DNA of 64,000 nt from Strongylocentrotus purpuratus (taxonomy: Eukaryota; Echinodermata; Echinoidea; Camarodonta; Strongylocentrotidae): contig NW_022145611.1 in assembly GCF_000002235.5 (NCBI RefSeq), forward strand, positions 20,396,114-20,460,113. Reading direction: 5' to 3'. This document shows positions 49,601-62,394 of the stretch, piece after piece; the first letter of the stretch is position 1, and each line of letters opens with the position of its first letter. The notes below the pieces were generated by a model. The model was not told where the DNA came from. It saw only the letters and a list, made by a program, of their open reading frames with translations, and ran no database searches. Made by a program: the position numbers and the translations under genes.

Positions 49601-52600
49601 CTCTCGCTCTCTCTCTCTCTTTCTCTCTATCATATTTTGCTTTCCTTTGCCTGCATTCTTCACTGAATTGCAATTTAGTTTCTCTTTCTAAATTATAATA
49701 TATTTCCCTTTTGTGCTTTACCTCGTATTTGTCAATCCTGTATATATCCATGTACTATGATAACAAAAATTCAGACAGTGAGTCATTGACATCTACATGT
49801 ACATGTAAGTAGCACCTAATATACATATATGTAATGTTTAGTCACTACCTGTACACTATTCTTACTCCAGCTTTAGCCCGAGTAATGGAAATAGTAATAG
49901 AAACTAGTACTCTTCCCATTCTATCAACAGTTTCATTTTCATTCCTTTCTTTCTCGCTTTCTTTTAGTTTTATGTCCATCCTTTCTTCCTTCCTTCCCCC
50001 TTTCTTGCCCCCCTCCCCATCATCCCTTCACTCTCAGCACTACAGACTCCCATGGTAGAGTATGTGTTGTGACAGCATTGTTATGAGTAATGAAGATGTT
50101 TTATGAAGGCAACATCATCCCCAAGCATAACAACTCATTAAAAGCCTGCTAGCACCTCTAATGAGGATATACAAGATCCCTTGAGATCAACCTTCCCTCA
50201 ATTGGGATTTTTTGAAAGGAAACATGCTTTAAACTCTGTTAATTAATACTGAATACCAAATATGAAAGTATTTTGTTTACAACTGACTGTCAAATCACAA
50301 AGCTTTGTATGCATGCAACTCTTGCAAAATTTCATGATAGGTCTATTGGCACATATGGTTAAACTGATGAAATTGTAATATTGAATATTTGCAATTCACA
50401 GAAGCTTCTTAACACAAAAATGGCTGTTGTTATCAACTTGAGAGAGTTTCTAGTTTAACAGTAATGTTTTGCTTTGCTGTATCAGTAGTATTATGTACAC
50501 CAGTCAATTTCATTATAACCTTCTAGTATCTTATCAAAGCAATAAGAATGAGTTACAAAGATCAAACTTGTTTAAACTGATCTTATCTATATACCCAACA
50601 GATTACCATTCTTCAGAAAACAGTGTCAATAGTATATGGAACAATTAGGACAAATACAATAAACATAGTTGTATTTAATTTCATTGCACTGCAAAGCATG
50701 GGTTTCTTTGTAAAGAGTTTATGACATGTCTAGGCAACAAAAACCTGCACAGACATAATGAGTAAGTTGTGAATAATTTCAATCAACTTCCCGGAGGGTA
50801 ATACAGTAATACCAAGAACAAGTACCATAAAGGCAACAGTACTTTAAATAGTCACACAAATATTGAGTTCTCCTGATGTAAAAACTCGGATGTATTAAAC
50901 CATATTCATGTATGCTATTGTGAGCAGTACAATAATATGCTAGCAGGACCTTGATTGTAATGGCATTCAAAAGGTGTTGATATTTTGTCTGCCTCCTAAC
51001 TTCCTGATTTGAAATCTGAAAAATTAAATAGCAATTTTCAAATAAATGTAGAGATTTCAACAGCAACGTTAAATAAACGTCATGCAAAATGACAACAACT
51101 ACCAAATGCGCCTACCTATACATGAGTTTTATATGTAATGACCAATAAGCACCAAAACATACAATCTACATTGCACAGCACAAACAGCCAATATATCCTG
51201 CAATTTCCATAATTGCACATACATGTAAAGTCAATATTGATGTACATCAATGCAATACACTCAATATAGGGGCAATCAACAGCAATACATTTTCAAGTTG
51301 ATCTAAAGTCAATATGTATTAAGTGTATTTATTAGTTTGACTCAAACATTTATTTTTATTAGATACAAACTCTAAAGGTTATAGGGAATGGGATGACACA
51401 TTAATGTGAACTATGAACAATTGAACATGAATTTATAGCTAGGGTAGGGAAAGATATACAGTATGTAAACGTTAGTGCATTCGGGGCATGAATAGTTTTT
51501 GGGTATGTATCGATGACTCAAATTTTTCATAAACTTCTGAATCACTTTAATAAACTTTCAATGTTCTTCAGTATAACACTTCATTTTCAACAAAGCTACA
51601 CATTTGGTTTTAACAAATCAAACTTCAGTGAAAAAGTACATTTTACTCCGAACAAGCAAACAGTCATCTCATTCCCCTTCACTTGCTACATGTACTATAT
51701 CACGCAGGTGATCAGGTTTATCTGGAGATTCGAAAGTTTGTTTGATATTCCACGGTATAAGGTATCAACAGCTGCATGGCTTGAACTTTAGCATGGTCAC
51801 GATCTGTGGAAAGAGAGCTCTATTCATACTAGCCTTAAAGGTAATACAAAGTTTTGGGAAATTTTGAAAATTGGGTGGATAGTGAATTTTTACAATTTTC
51901 ATATGTTTGGAAGCCTCTTTGGATGTATTATAAGCACTACAAAAATTAGCCCCTAAAACACTTCTGTTTTCGAGAAAAATTGAATATAAAAATTTACCGG
52001 TGCTCCCGGTAAATTTTGATAAATTTCAAATAGCGCCTATGGCCGTACAATGGTAGCTGCGACCATGAAAATCTCAGACTATGTAGTTGTGATATATAAT
52101 TTCCAAACGGGAATAGCTAATCGGTCGATTTTAGTCAAGAAACATTGTTTCAAAGCTAAATTATTATATTGACCTTGAGAGGGAGCTATACAACATAAAG
52201 AGTTTATTATTTATAATTTCATAACTTCAGACTCGATTTCAACCGCGACAACGATCAATGAATATTGTAGGAACGCATATGCTTCCAATATTTTAATTTG
52301 AACCGAATTCATGACCCCATACCAAAACTTTGTATTACCTTTAATGTAACAATGTCTGGTATGTGAGGCCTACAGACACCTCATAGAGGAATAGACTTTC
52401 ATCCTGTTCACACAAGAGGGAAACTCGTACAAAGAAACGTTCTTCAAAGAAAAAGACGTGATAGGGAAGTAGGGGAAGTTATTGTGCACACTTGATAAAG
52501 AGAGTACAGATCATACAATGATATCGTAATAATACAAATCTCAGACAACTAACTTTTTCAATTTCAACCCAGATAAAATGTCATACATGTGTAGTGTATG

Positions 52601-55600
52601 CAGCAAAATAACACATAAACCTAGACTAAAAATATATTTGGTTATATGACATTAAAAAAATAGAGTAATGCTTTAAGACAGCTATAGCGATAATGCACAA
52701 AATGTACAGGCTGAATATCATTCCCCCATCCCCTTGATGGTAGGAAAATACACAAGATGAAATTTTTCTCTCTCTCTCTCTCTCTCTCTCAATAGCATAA
52801 ATCGATCTGCTATTTTGACAACAATCAGAATATTTTCCACCTTTTCTGGATAGTGCAATTGAAAATGGCAATTGATCTAAGAGCCTTAGGATGATGTAAA
52901 AAATTATTTGCTCACAAACTTTAAATTGATGGCATTTGTGGATATCACTGTATCTAGAGCTCTGTGTGAAATTAATTTCCTGATGTTGCTATTTCGCATT
53001 CCATCTTTCACACCGCCGATAAAATTCATTTCTCAGTCCACCTTGACTTCTACGCCGACTGGTAGCTCCCGACAGCCACCAGAGTAAACAGACTCACACC
53101 GTGGTACAATGCAATCGGTGTTATTTCTTCCATACAATAGATACAAACTCATTGAAATGAAGCAGGTAAAAGACTTACATGAAGGTGTCAAAACGTGTGG
53201 CAATCTTTCCCAGCAGTCTACAGCTAGCCAGACGAGACTGAACAGACTGGGCCAACTGGCCCTTGGATAGTGCAACGGGTAAGATCTAGAAAGATTGAGA
53301 CATCAGAAATGGTAATGAGAATTCCATTTATAAATCAAAGTTCCCGCCTTTGATATATATTTTCATCATGGAATTACTTCTTCATTAACAACAAATAGAC
53401 ATTTTTATAAGCTCACAGGTATCAAGTATACTAATAAAGTACATTTACATGTAGGTCTTGAATTCTTTCTAGACCTTTACATTTAAAACTAAAATAAATG
53501 ATGATAACTTTAAATTGACCTACACCTGTACATTAGGTACAGTATGAAAGAAATCATACCTTTTTACACATTGCTGCAATCCCCCACCCCTCACACCCCA
53601 GTTTTTTTTAAATATTTAACTATTGTCAAAAGAACAAAAACAGAACCAAAAAAAGTACTGCGTGTGAAAAGCCAGCACTTTTAAATGTCAAAATCTAGGC
53701 ATCAGCTGTTATTGTGGTTTAGAATGGCTTTGTTCCAGAGCGCGGAGGAATGTACCACTTAATTCATAAAAATCTCTGAACCAACTCGTAATTCAATGCA
53801 CAGTCGCTCCACTATTGTAGTAAGCACTACGGCTGTGACATTTGTTTATTTAGATTGAATAATATATGGACCAAAACAGAAAATCAAAGAGGTCGTGAAT
53901 TCAGAAAGTGCTCTGCATTGTGATTGAAATGTAAATAAATACCTGTTGATTACATTGGTATTTCGGTCATGCTTGATTCCAAAAAAGAGCCCATATTTGT
54001 TGTCAAATGTCATATTTGACGCTTTCCAAAGATTACCAATATTTATCTTGCTCTACACCTATAAATTGATCTCCTTTAAAACTGTTGGAATATCTAAATA
54101 AACAAATACATTAGCACAATTTTATACACATATAAGCCCACTACATTGCATGTAGCGGTCTACCCCCATTTCCGCATTTCTCTTCTATTTTTAAATCCAA
54201 CTTCACAGGTGTTTCATTTCATTGCTGTTTAAGAATCAAATTACAATTGCAATGAAAATAAGGAAAAAAAGATATCACTTCTAACAATACACCTACACAA
54301 CTCATTCACAAGACCTACAAATTCTTGTTTGCATTGACATTTTGGACAAGAAGTACAGTGGTGAATTTTGCAAATAAACATGTTGATCAAGACAAGGTGA
54401 CATTTTTGGAAGCCATGTGTTGCATGAAATTGTAAGGAATCAATGCAGACAATGATATAGTGTGATATGGTTTCTAGATAGTTGTCGTCAACACATTCTC
54501 CACATGCATACAGACATGGGACACAGAATATCCCCCCCCCCAAAAAAAAAGAAGAAGAAGAAGATAAGTCTGAGGTCTGAGGTCTAAGGTCCTGATAGGG
54601 TTACAAGGTAACTAACAAACTAACTAACTAACAACATATCACTAACTAACAACTACTATACAACTTGATAACATTACAAGTTTGTAACAATAAGGCCCAT
54701 CTATACTTTGGTCCAAGCAAGAGGTAACATTGCAATTTTAATTTGATGCATGATAAAGATAAATGCAAAGCAACTTCTTGCAATAAGAAAATGGAATTTT
54801 AGGGAGTTAGTAGACATGAAATAAGATGTACTTACATCTTTCTTGAGGACATCTTTTGGAAGATGTGCGATGACTTTGAGTAAAACGTCTAACCAGGCAT
54901 CTGAGATATCTACACAATTTTTTTTTAAAGAAAATATCCAGTCATTATTTTCATAAAGAAGGAGGAAAACAGTGAAATTGCTGTCACCCTAAAATGTAGT
55001 AAATAGGGATATCAAGGTTAAGGTTTAAAATAAATTAGAAAAATTGGGGGTGGGATGCTTTTTATTTCTCTATCCCCAAAAATGATGCAGACCGTATTTT
55101 ATGTTTTATTCAACATGAATTAAAGAATCAATAGGGTTTGCATGATATTACAGGTGTACTATGCAAATAGAAGCCACCCTCAGACATTCGGTTGGTTATA
55201 GGAGTATGTAGACAATGTTAGTATTGATCTGTTGTGTAATTCAGTACACAGCAACAAGCTTATACAGTATAGGGTCTCGGGAAGATAAAAGACATCTATT
55301 CAGACCAGCAATCAATAATCACATCATGAATGAATCATCGTTTATAATACATATCTGTGACAAAATCCATGTGACTCTCCTTGGAGCTGGTGTTAAACAT
55401 GGTCATTACTCGATCTCATCCTTTAAATCTGTTACTTTACTTTCTGTATCTACACTATACCTAATACATCAAACTCCATGCATGTTAACCATAACATTTT
55501 AAGCTTTTGCAGTAAACAAAGTCTATAGAAATGCACTGTAGTACATATATTGGGTTCTTGTGAACATGAAAAAAAAAGTTGACAAGTCAAACAAAACTAC

Positions 55601-58600
55601 ACAAAGTGTATGGGAATTTGATAATGCCAAGCAAAAGAATTGAGGGTTACCTTGATAACAACAGAACACGAAACATTTTCTGTTTTACCAGAACATAGTT
55701 TTTAGTAAGTTTTTTTTTCTTTTTCAAAACACATTGTATTTCAGAATTTTATTATTTTGATAGCTTTGCTTGAAAATTTCTGAAGATAACATTTAACTTC
55801 ATTTGACTCCCATCAAATATCTGCTGAGAACCAGACGGGTTCTATCAAAACATGAATTGTAACGTTGAGTCAATGCCCTTCTAACTTTCAGCAGATGCTG
55901 TAATGCCTCGGTCACATTTGCGTATTTGGCTTGCGTATTGCTGCATATTGCCCAAATGCAGACATACACTGTAGGCAGTCATACCCAATAAAGCGCAATG
56001 AATCGTGCTCACTAGGTACTCAAGTCTTTGTACGAGCAGCATACGAGCTACAACTGTACCTACGAGCTAGATATGCAATAGTGTGACTGCTTTCTTTAAA
56101 TTTGCCGGGTATTGCTGTGTAGTGATATACTCCTCATAGCGCAGCAATACCCAGCAACAAACGCAAAGGTGTGACTGAGCATAAGGCCAAGTGCTATCAA
56201 CGGACCTGGGTCTCTATTATCGGCATTCTGCAGGATGGTCTGTAGGAATGTCTGTGCATAGGTGAGGTGTGGCACTGATTGTTCCTCCGCTATCTTCACA
56301 AAGGCTGCTGCCGCTGCCTCCTGCAAGTCTTGGTTGGCTAAATGAAGTACATCCTAGGGAAAGGTAAACCATTCAGGGGAAATTAAACATACATGTAGAC
56401 CGGATATTCGGATAACGGATACATAAATTTGATTAAAGGAAAAAAAAAGCTTACTAGATGCATTGCAAATGTAACAAACAACAACAACAACAAAATAACT
56501 TCAAGTTCAAGGATAACTTTTTTTCACTCTAGTATTCATATTAGATTAGGCCATGTGAAATCAACAGCTTTTGTAAATATTTCATGGCTCAGACATGAGG
56601 AATGCTTCAATTTAAGAACCATGTCGTTCTCAGTCCTTCTCTGTCCTTCTCTATTCTGTCACTGGTTACTGCTTGGTTCTACCATAGTACCAAGCACTCA
56701 AGAGGTCTGCTGAAGGAAACCATTTTTTAAACAGTAGCAGTCAGTGGCCTAATGCTTAATTTGTTTAATGTGTCAAACTTGTGGTCATTGCGAGTTATTT
56801 CAGTTTTTGCATCTGATCAGCACCAGGCTCAATTGAAAAAGGCAAAGTGTAAAAGTCAATGTGGATTTACACTACACTATAAACTGTATATCCTACTCAT
56901 AATGCTGAGATAATGCTGACATACTGTACATGTACCATCAAGATCTAAATCATATAAATGGATGTCTAACTTGTTAACTCAGTATAGATGTGAATGCAGG
57001 TTTTACAATATCGACTGTCTGAGCCTTCAACTGTTTACAAAAGCTTTTGATTTCACATGGCTTCGATCAAGAATTCATATCCATCATTTCAAAACATGAC
57101 TGCTTCACTTCAATCAAAGTCTTGTCACTAACTGTAAATCTATCTACAGACATTGAACTACCCGTACAGGCACAATCATAACTGTTATCACATTCACTTG
57201 ACACTTACCATATCTCTCATATCTCTATGGCATGCCAATATTTGCTTTTCAACATTGGTTGTCTCTGATAAGGACGTTAGCACAAACATGGACATAGTAC
57301 CTCTCAAATAAGTTTCCATATACTTCCATATACCTAGAATATGTAGTATGCAGAGGTGCAGCTCCGGAAGTTTTAATGGGTGCAGGTATTTTATAACGGT
57401 TTAATAGCGGGCCTTCAGCAAAATTTGTTTCCTGCTTGACCATGTAATCGGACTTAACATTCCTCACATTCTTCACAAACACTAAATACCAAAGCTCACA
57501 TTGCTATACATGTACAGGTAATTCATGTAAACACTATTCATCAACTTCATCTACATGTATAGTGCATAAATGTTCTTTAATTCCAAAAGTTTGGATTGTG
57601 CACACTTTTGTGTGTACTCTGCACCTTGAAGATTAATTAAGAGCTAGTACACAAATATTCACACCAAATATATTTGCATTCATGAAAGGTTTTTCTTTGT
57701 TTTTTATCCATATCTAGATACATGTAAGAGAATGTTTTTTTAACTGGGATTTCAGAGGGGGGGGGGGGTGAGTTATCATAATGTTATGTTTGAGCTTGAT
57801 GTGAAATTGCATTTCCTTTATTTACTTCATGCACTGATCGGACAAACTCCAAATTGACAACATTGTCCATGCCCCACCCCCAATACTTGTAAGTAAACAA
57901 ACATTGTAACTTACCCTGACTTTGGGCACTACTCTGCGCATAGCATCGACATTGTTGTCCCTTAGTAGGTTGGGTAGATTCTGAATGACACTTATCCGCT
58001 GAACTTCTTGCCCAGAGCTGTAATTTGATCAGAGATTATAGCCATTAACATGGTAATAAATTTGTAACATTATCATTTGTAAAATTTGAACTTGAAATGG
58101 CGGACATAAACACGTACTAAGGTCTGTTACCAGCTGATCCGATTCATATATAAAACATACATATCTTGTAGTAATGCCCCTAAAACCTCCAAAATGACCT
58201 GCCAAAGAACCACCCCCTCCCCCACATGTCACATTACATTACATGAAAAATGTGTATGAAGTTAGCAAAATGTGATAAAAAACATTTAAAACAAGAGGAC
58301 ATTTCCCCCTCCCTCAAATGATACATGTCACATTACATGAAAATTGTGTATAATGTTTGCAAGATGTATTATACACATTAATACAGTGTGATAAAAATAT
58401 TTAAAACAAAAAGATTGACATTTTGATTCAAATATAAAGTTAAAGCATGGGGCCAAATATCCATCTCATTTTTTTTTTTTAATGGGCCATATTATTTACA
58501 TTGTAGGCTCATATCAGGTATTTGTGTGAGGTTGACACACTTTAATATACAGGGTTAGGTATTACATGTATCTGATATCTGATACACTCAGAAGAACCCC

Positions 58601-61600
58601 AATAGAGTCAAGTACCATTGTGTCATCTTATATGCCTACAGGTGAAATGGGATGGTATTGATTATTGGAGCCAGTGTGAACAATAAGAAGACCTATTCTC
58701 AATGGAGCTGTCATTTCAAAGGCGGGTTTGACGCTCCAACGAAGTAGGAGAAAGCCCCGCACCAGCTCCCTACAAGCTTGTTCAGTGTGGATAAGCTTGC
58801 AATCTCAATGCTAAATCCTTACCGTTAAACCAAACATCACGCAGCTTTACAAGTCGTTTTCTTCAGTTCTGATTGAACCCCAATCCACATTTAGCATTCA
58901 TCTGAATCATTCATTGCTTGTACTTTATAAAGTAGCGTTTTAACAATGTTTTCAAATACATGTTGTACATGTTAATGAAGCTTTTAGAAAAGAGTATGCG
59001 TTTCAGATGGAGCAGCTACTATTCAGCCAGTTTACAAAAACAAGATAATTATACAGGTTATGGAGCTCACTTCTTACCCCCTGGTTTTAATGGCACAATG
59101 AAGAGTTGTTCCAAAGTTATTCATAGACTAAATAAAAGGACTTTATACCAATGTTTGGTAGGGGTCAGTTTATAACACACAGGGTTTTGCTTCATGTACA
59201 TGTAATGGTATGATAAAAGTATTCTGAATGGTAAAACTCTCAAACGCCTCAGATATGACGGTCGCAAATCCGTGGCAGTTTTTCTGGACAAGATTTACCC
59301 TAGTTCATTTCAAGGCCTCTTGTCTAAACAGAGATGTTCATTGAACATGAACATACAGGAAAGACATTGAGATGACAGTTCAATATTGAAATAACAAGAG
59401 AAAACAACTGTGACTAAACGAACGCAAAATATTCCAATGGACACGTTGACAAGTCATTTCATCTAAGTTATCAAATGGTTTTGACACTACTTTGGATAAA
59501 GGGTTTTTTATGCACAAATATAGCTTTACATCATTTTGTGTAGTGCCTTTAATATGATTCAAATTGACATGACATTTTAGTCAATTTTACTTCAATGCGC
59601 ACATGTAGCCTGCACAATCAAACAAGTGTGCCAGGCTTTTGTATTAGCACCTTTTCTTCTCTTTTCCATCTTTTTGTCCACAGGTCGACCGTAGGACGAT
59701 TATGCAAATTGATTGTCTCACTTGAAAGAACTCGCCCTTGAAACATGAGCTGACAGTTGGAGAGATCAATACCACTCACCATAAGGTGTTGGTCCCAAAG
59801 GGTCAATGGTCTTATTGATTACAAAGATTGTTTATAACCAACAAAAATGTGCATGCTAAAGAGGCAGAGGGGTTGTTTGTAAGCATGTATGTATCTTTGC
59901 ATATGGTGCAACCTCAAAGAGAGGTCCAATTCTCAATCACAGAAATGCCTACCACTTGTTGATATCTAGTGGGATGATCAACATAATGACATTGTGAGTG
60001 TTTTGCGATGACCAACTACAAAAAGTAAATCCCCCAGATTTAAAGGCATCGTTTAACAATGTTAAATCTGAGATGCATGGCTCTACATGTACATGTTATC
60101 AGTGTTTGTGATATGGTGTAATATTGAAGCCCTAAAACAAAATGGCTTTAAAATGATCATGATGTGACTCAAAAAAGTAAAAATCTTTGAGTGACCCGTT
60201 TTACCATACCCATTTCCCCTCAGTAGACTGTAGTGTTATAAAAACCGTTACGAAAACGAAAAATTTAATTCTGATTTCCAATCATAAATATCTCGATAAT
60301 CAGACAGAAGATTGACTTGTAAAAGTCATGGGATTCCTGACTGACCTAAAGGTTTAAAATTATGATTGCAGCATATTTATTAAGAACCTGAGGCAATGTT
60401 ACCAATACCGACTCACTTTAAGACTTTCTATTTTGGTCACTAAAAATAGAACTTGTGGTATACTGGCTACCCTTCAAACATATCATCCTTTCATTTCTTG
60501 GACAAAAGAAATAAGAAATCTATACATGCAAGTTTACTGATACACAAGAGGCTGCAACATGGTACACACTATAGTGACTTTACATTCTTCTCACATGTGC
60601 GTCAACTTTGAGTTTGATTTACACATTTAATAACAGGGACTGCCTCGACAGAACCTTAGGGTTTTATTTGCAGTTTCCCCAATTTATTTCTATTGCTGAT
60701 TAACTTTGTATTATTCCGGTATATTTGTAGACATATTTCCATTTTGTGTGTGTTCTCTGTTCTCTATATTGTATATAAACTGTATCTTATGTGTTTTTTA
60801 TGGATTTGAATTGAAATAAAACTTGAAACTTGAAACATTGTTTAGATTGAAAGTCCATCTCATAAAGACCTTTTTTCAAGCAAAACATTTTTAGACTTTT
60901 TAATTTTTATATTCAAGTGTTCACAAAGTTGCATACTGAAAGTGGAGGCCTGAAAAAGAAGTCCTGGTAAAAGTTTGCCAGATTGCTTTGTCGGCAAGTT
61001 TTTCTAAAAGAGTCTTTGTAAAGCCTCGGTCACAAATGCCTTTACGAACTGCTACGAACGCCGTACGAACGCCGTACGAACGATTTTCAGACAATGGAAG
61101 ACGGAGATTTGTACGAAATTATCGTCCGTACTCTTCATTTATACTGTGTAAAATAAAGGGCTTTCATATGGACACTACCAGTAGTCAACAGTATACAACT
61201 GTACAAGATACATAATGTTGACCTTTTAAGCACCATTCCAGTATCCAATTATGATGTCTCTTGTTCATCAGTCAGTCATCAATCTGTCTAACCATATTCT
61301 TCATCAAGTTTTCCAAGAAGACATGCTATCCTCTTCAGTCATAACATAGGATACTCAGGTCAAAAAGGGCATTAATTCAGAACACAATTTTTAATACACA
61401 GGTTGTACTCTGTTCACACTATCAACAGACAATATGATTTCATGTGAAAATTGAATATTACAAGAGTTGAAAAGTTCATGACTATGCACATAGCCTACAC
61501 GTACATTGTAGGCATGTATTTGCATTGTATAAGGGAGTTTACAGATACAATCTGCGCATGGGCAGATAAAGGTCATTTGTACCAAAATGGTAAAACCCAC

Positions 61601-62362
61601 AAGAGACGAATACTGGATATGCGCTCATGAAAGTTATGTAACATAATTCATTTATGCACCAACGGTACATTCTATGATACGCAGGTGGAAGCATTCTTTT
61701 CAAGAGGTCAAACAAAAGGTATTATTCTAAAATGCTTAAAGTGGAACTTCTCCATGTGTAAAAGATCTGTGGATATTTGGGGTCATTTGTACCATGTGCT
61801 ATCTGTAAACTCCCTTATTAAGAAGATTGAGAGGTGAAGTCACAAAGTTTGATCAACATCATGATTCCTCTGACCTTTCTTGTATGCTACTTGTCATGAC
61901 CGATCTTGCCTTGAGGAAAGTGTATTTGATTGAGTCTGGACTTGGTGTTTGTAATTACAACAACATAACGTGATGCAAAGAAACCCCCCCCCCCCCCCCC
62001 CCCCCCCCCTTTCCCATTTAATATTTCTCTCTCCCATTAAGTGAGTGGGTACTGAGAAAATAATTGCAACTTTTCATTAGCAAAATAACAAGCAAAACTT
62101 GTATTCATATTTACAGGTATAATGTACCTTGTAAACATTTAATACGCAGATCACTCCTACCCATGTTGATGTTGATAATGTGAACACTTCAAAAATTGAA
62201 CCCCCCCCCCCCCAAAAAAAAAAAAAAAAAAAAAAAAGAGGAAACAGCAATTTTTTGGGGAAAAAAGTGTATAAAACGAAACAAAACAAACTTACAACCC
62301 CCCCCCCCCCCAAAAAAAAAAAAATATATATATATATATTTAAAAATACACAAATTAATAAA

Positions 62363-62394
<32 letters not shown>

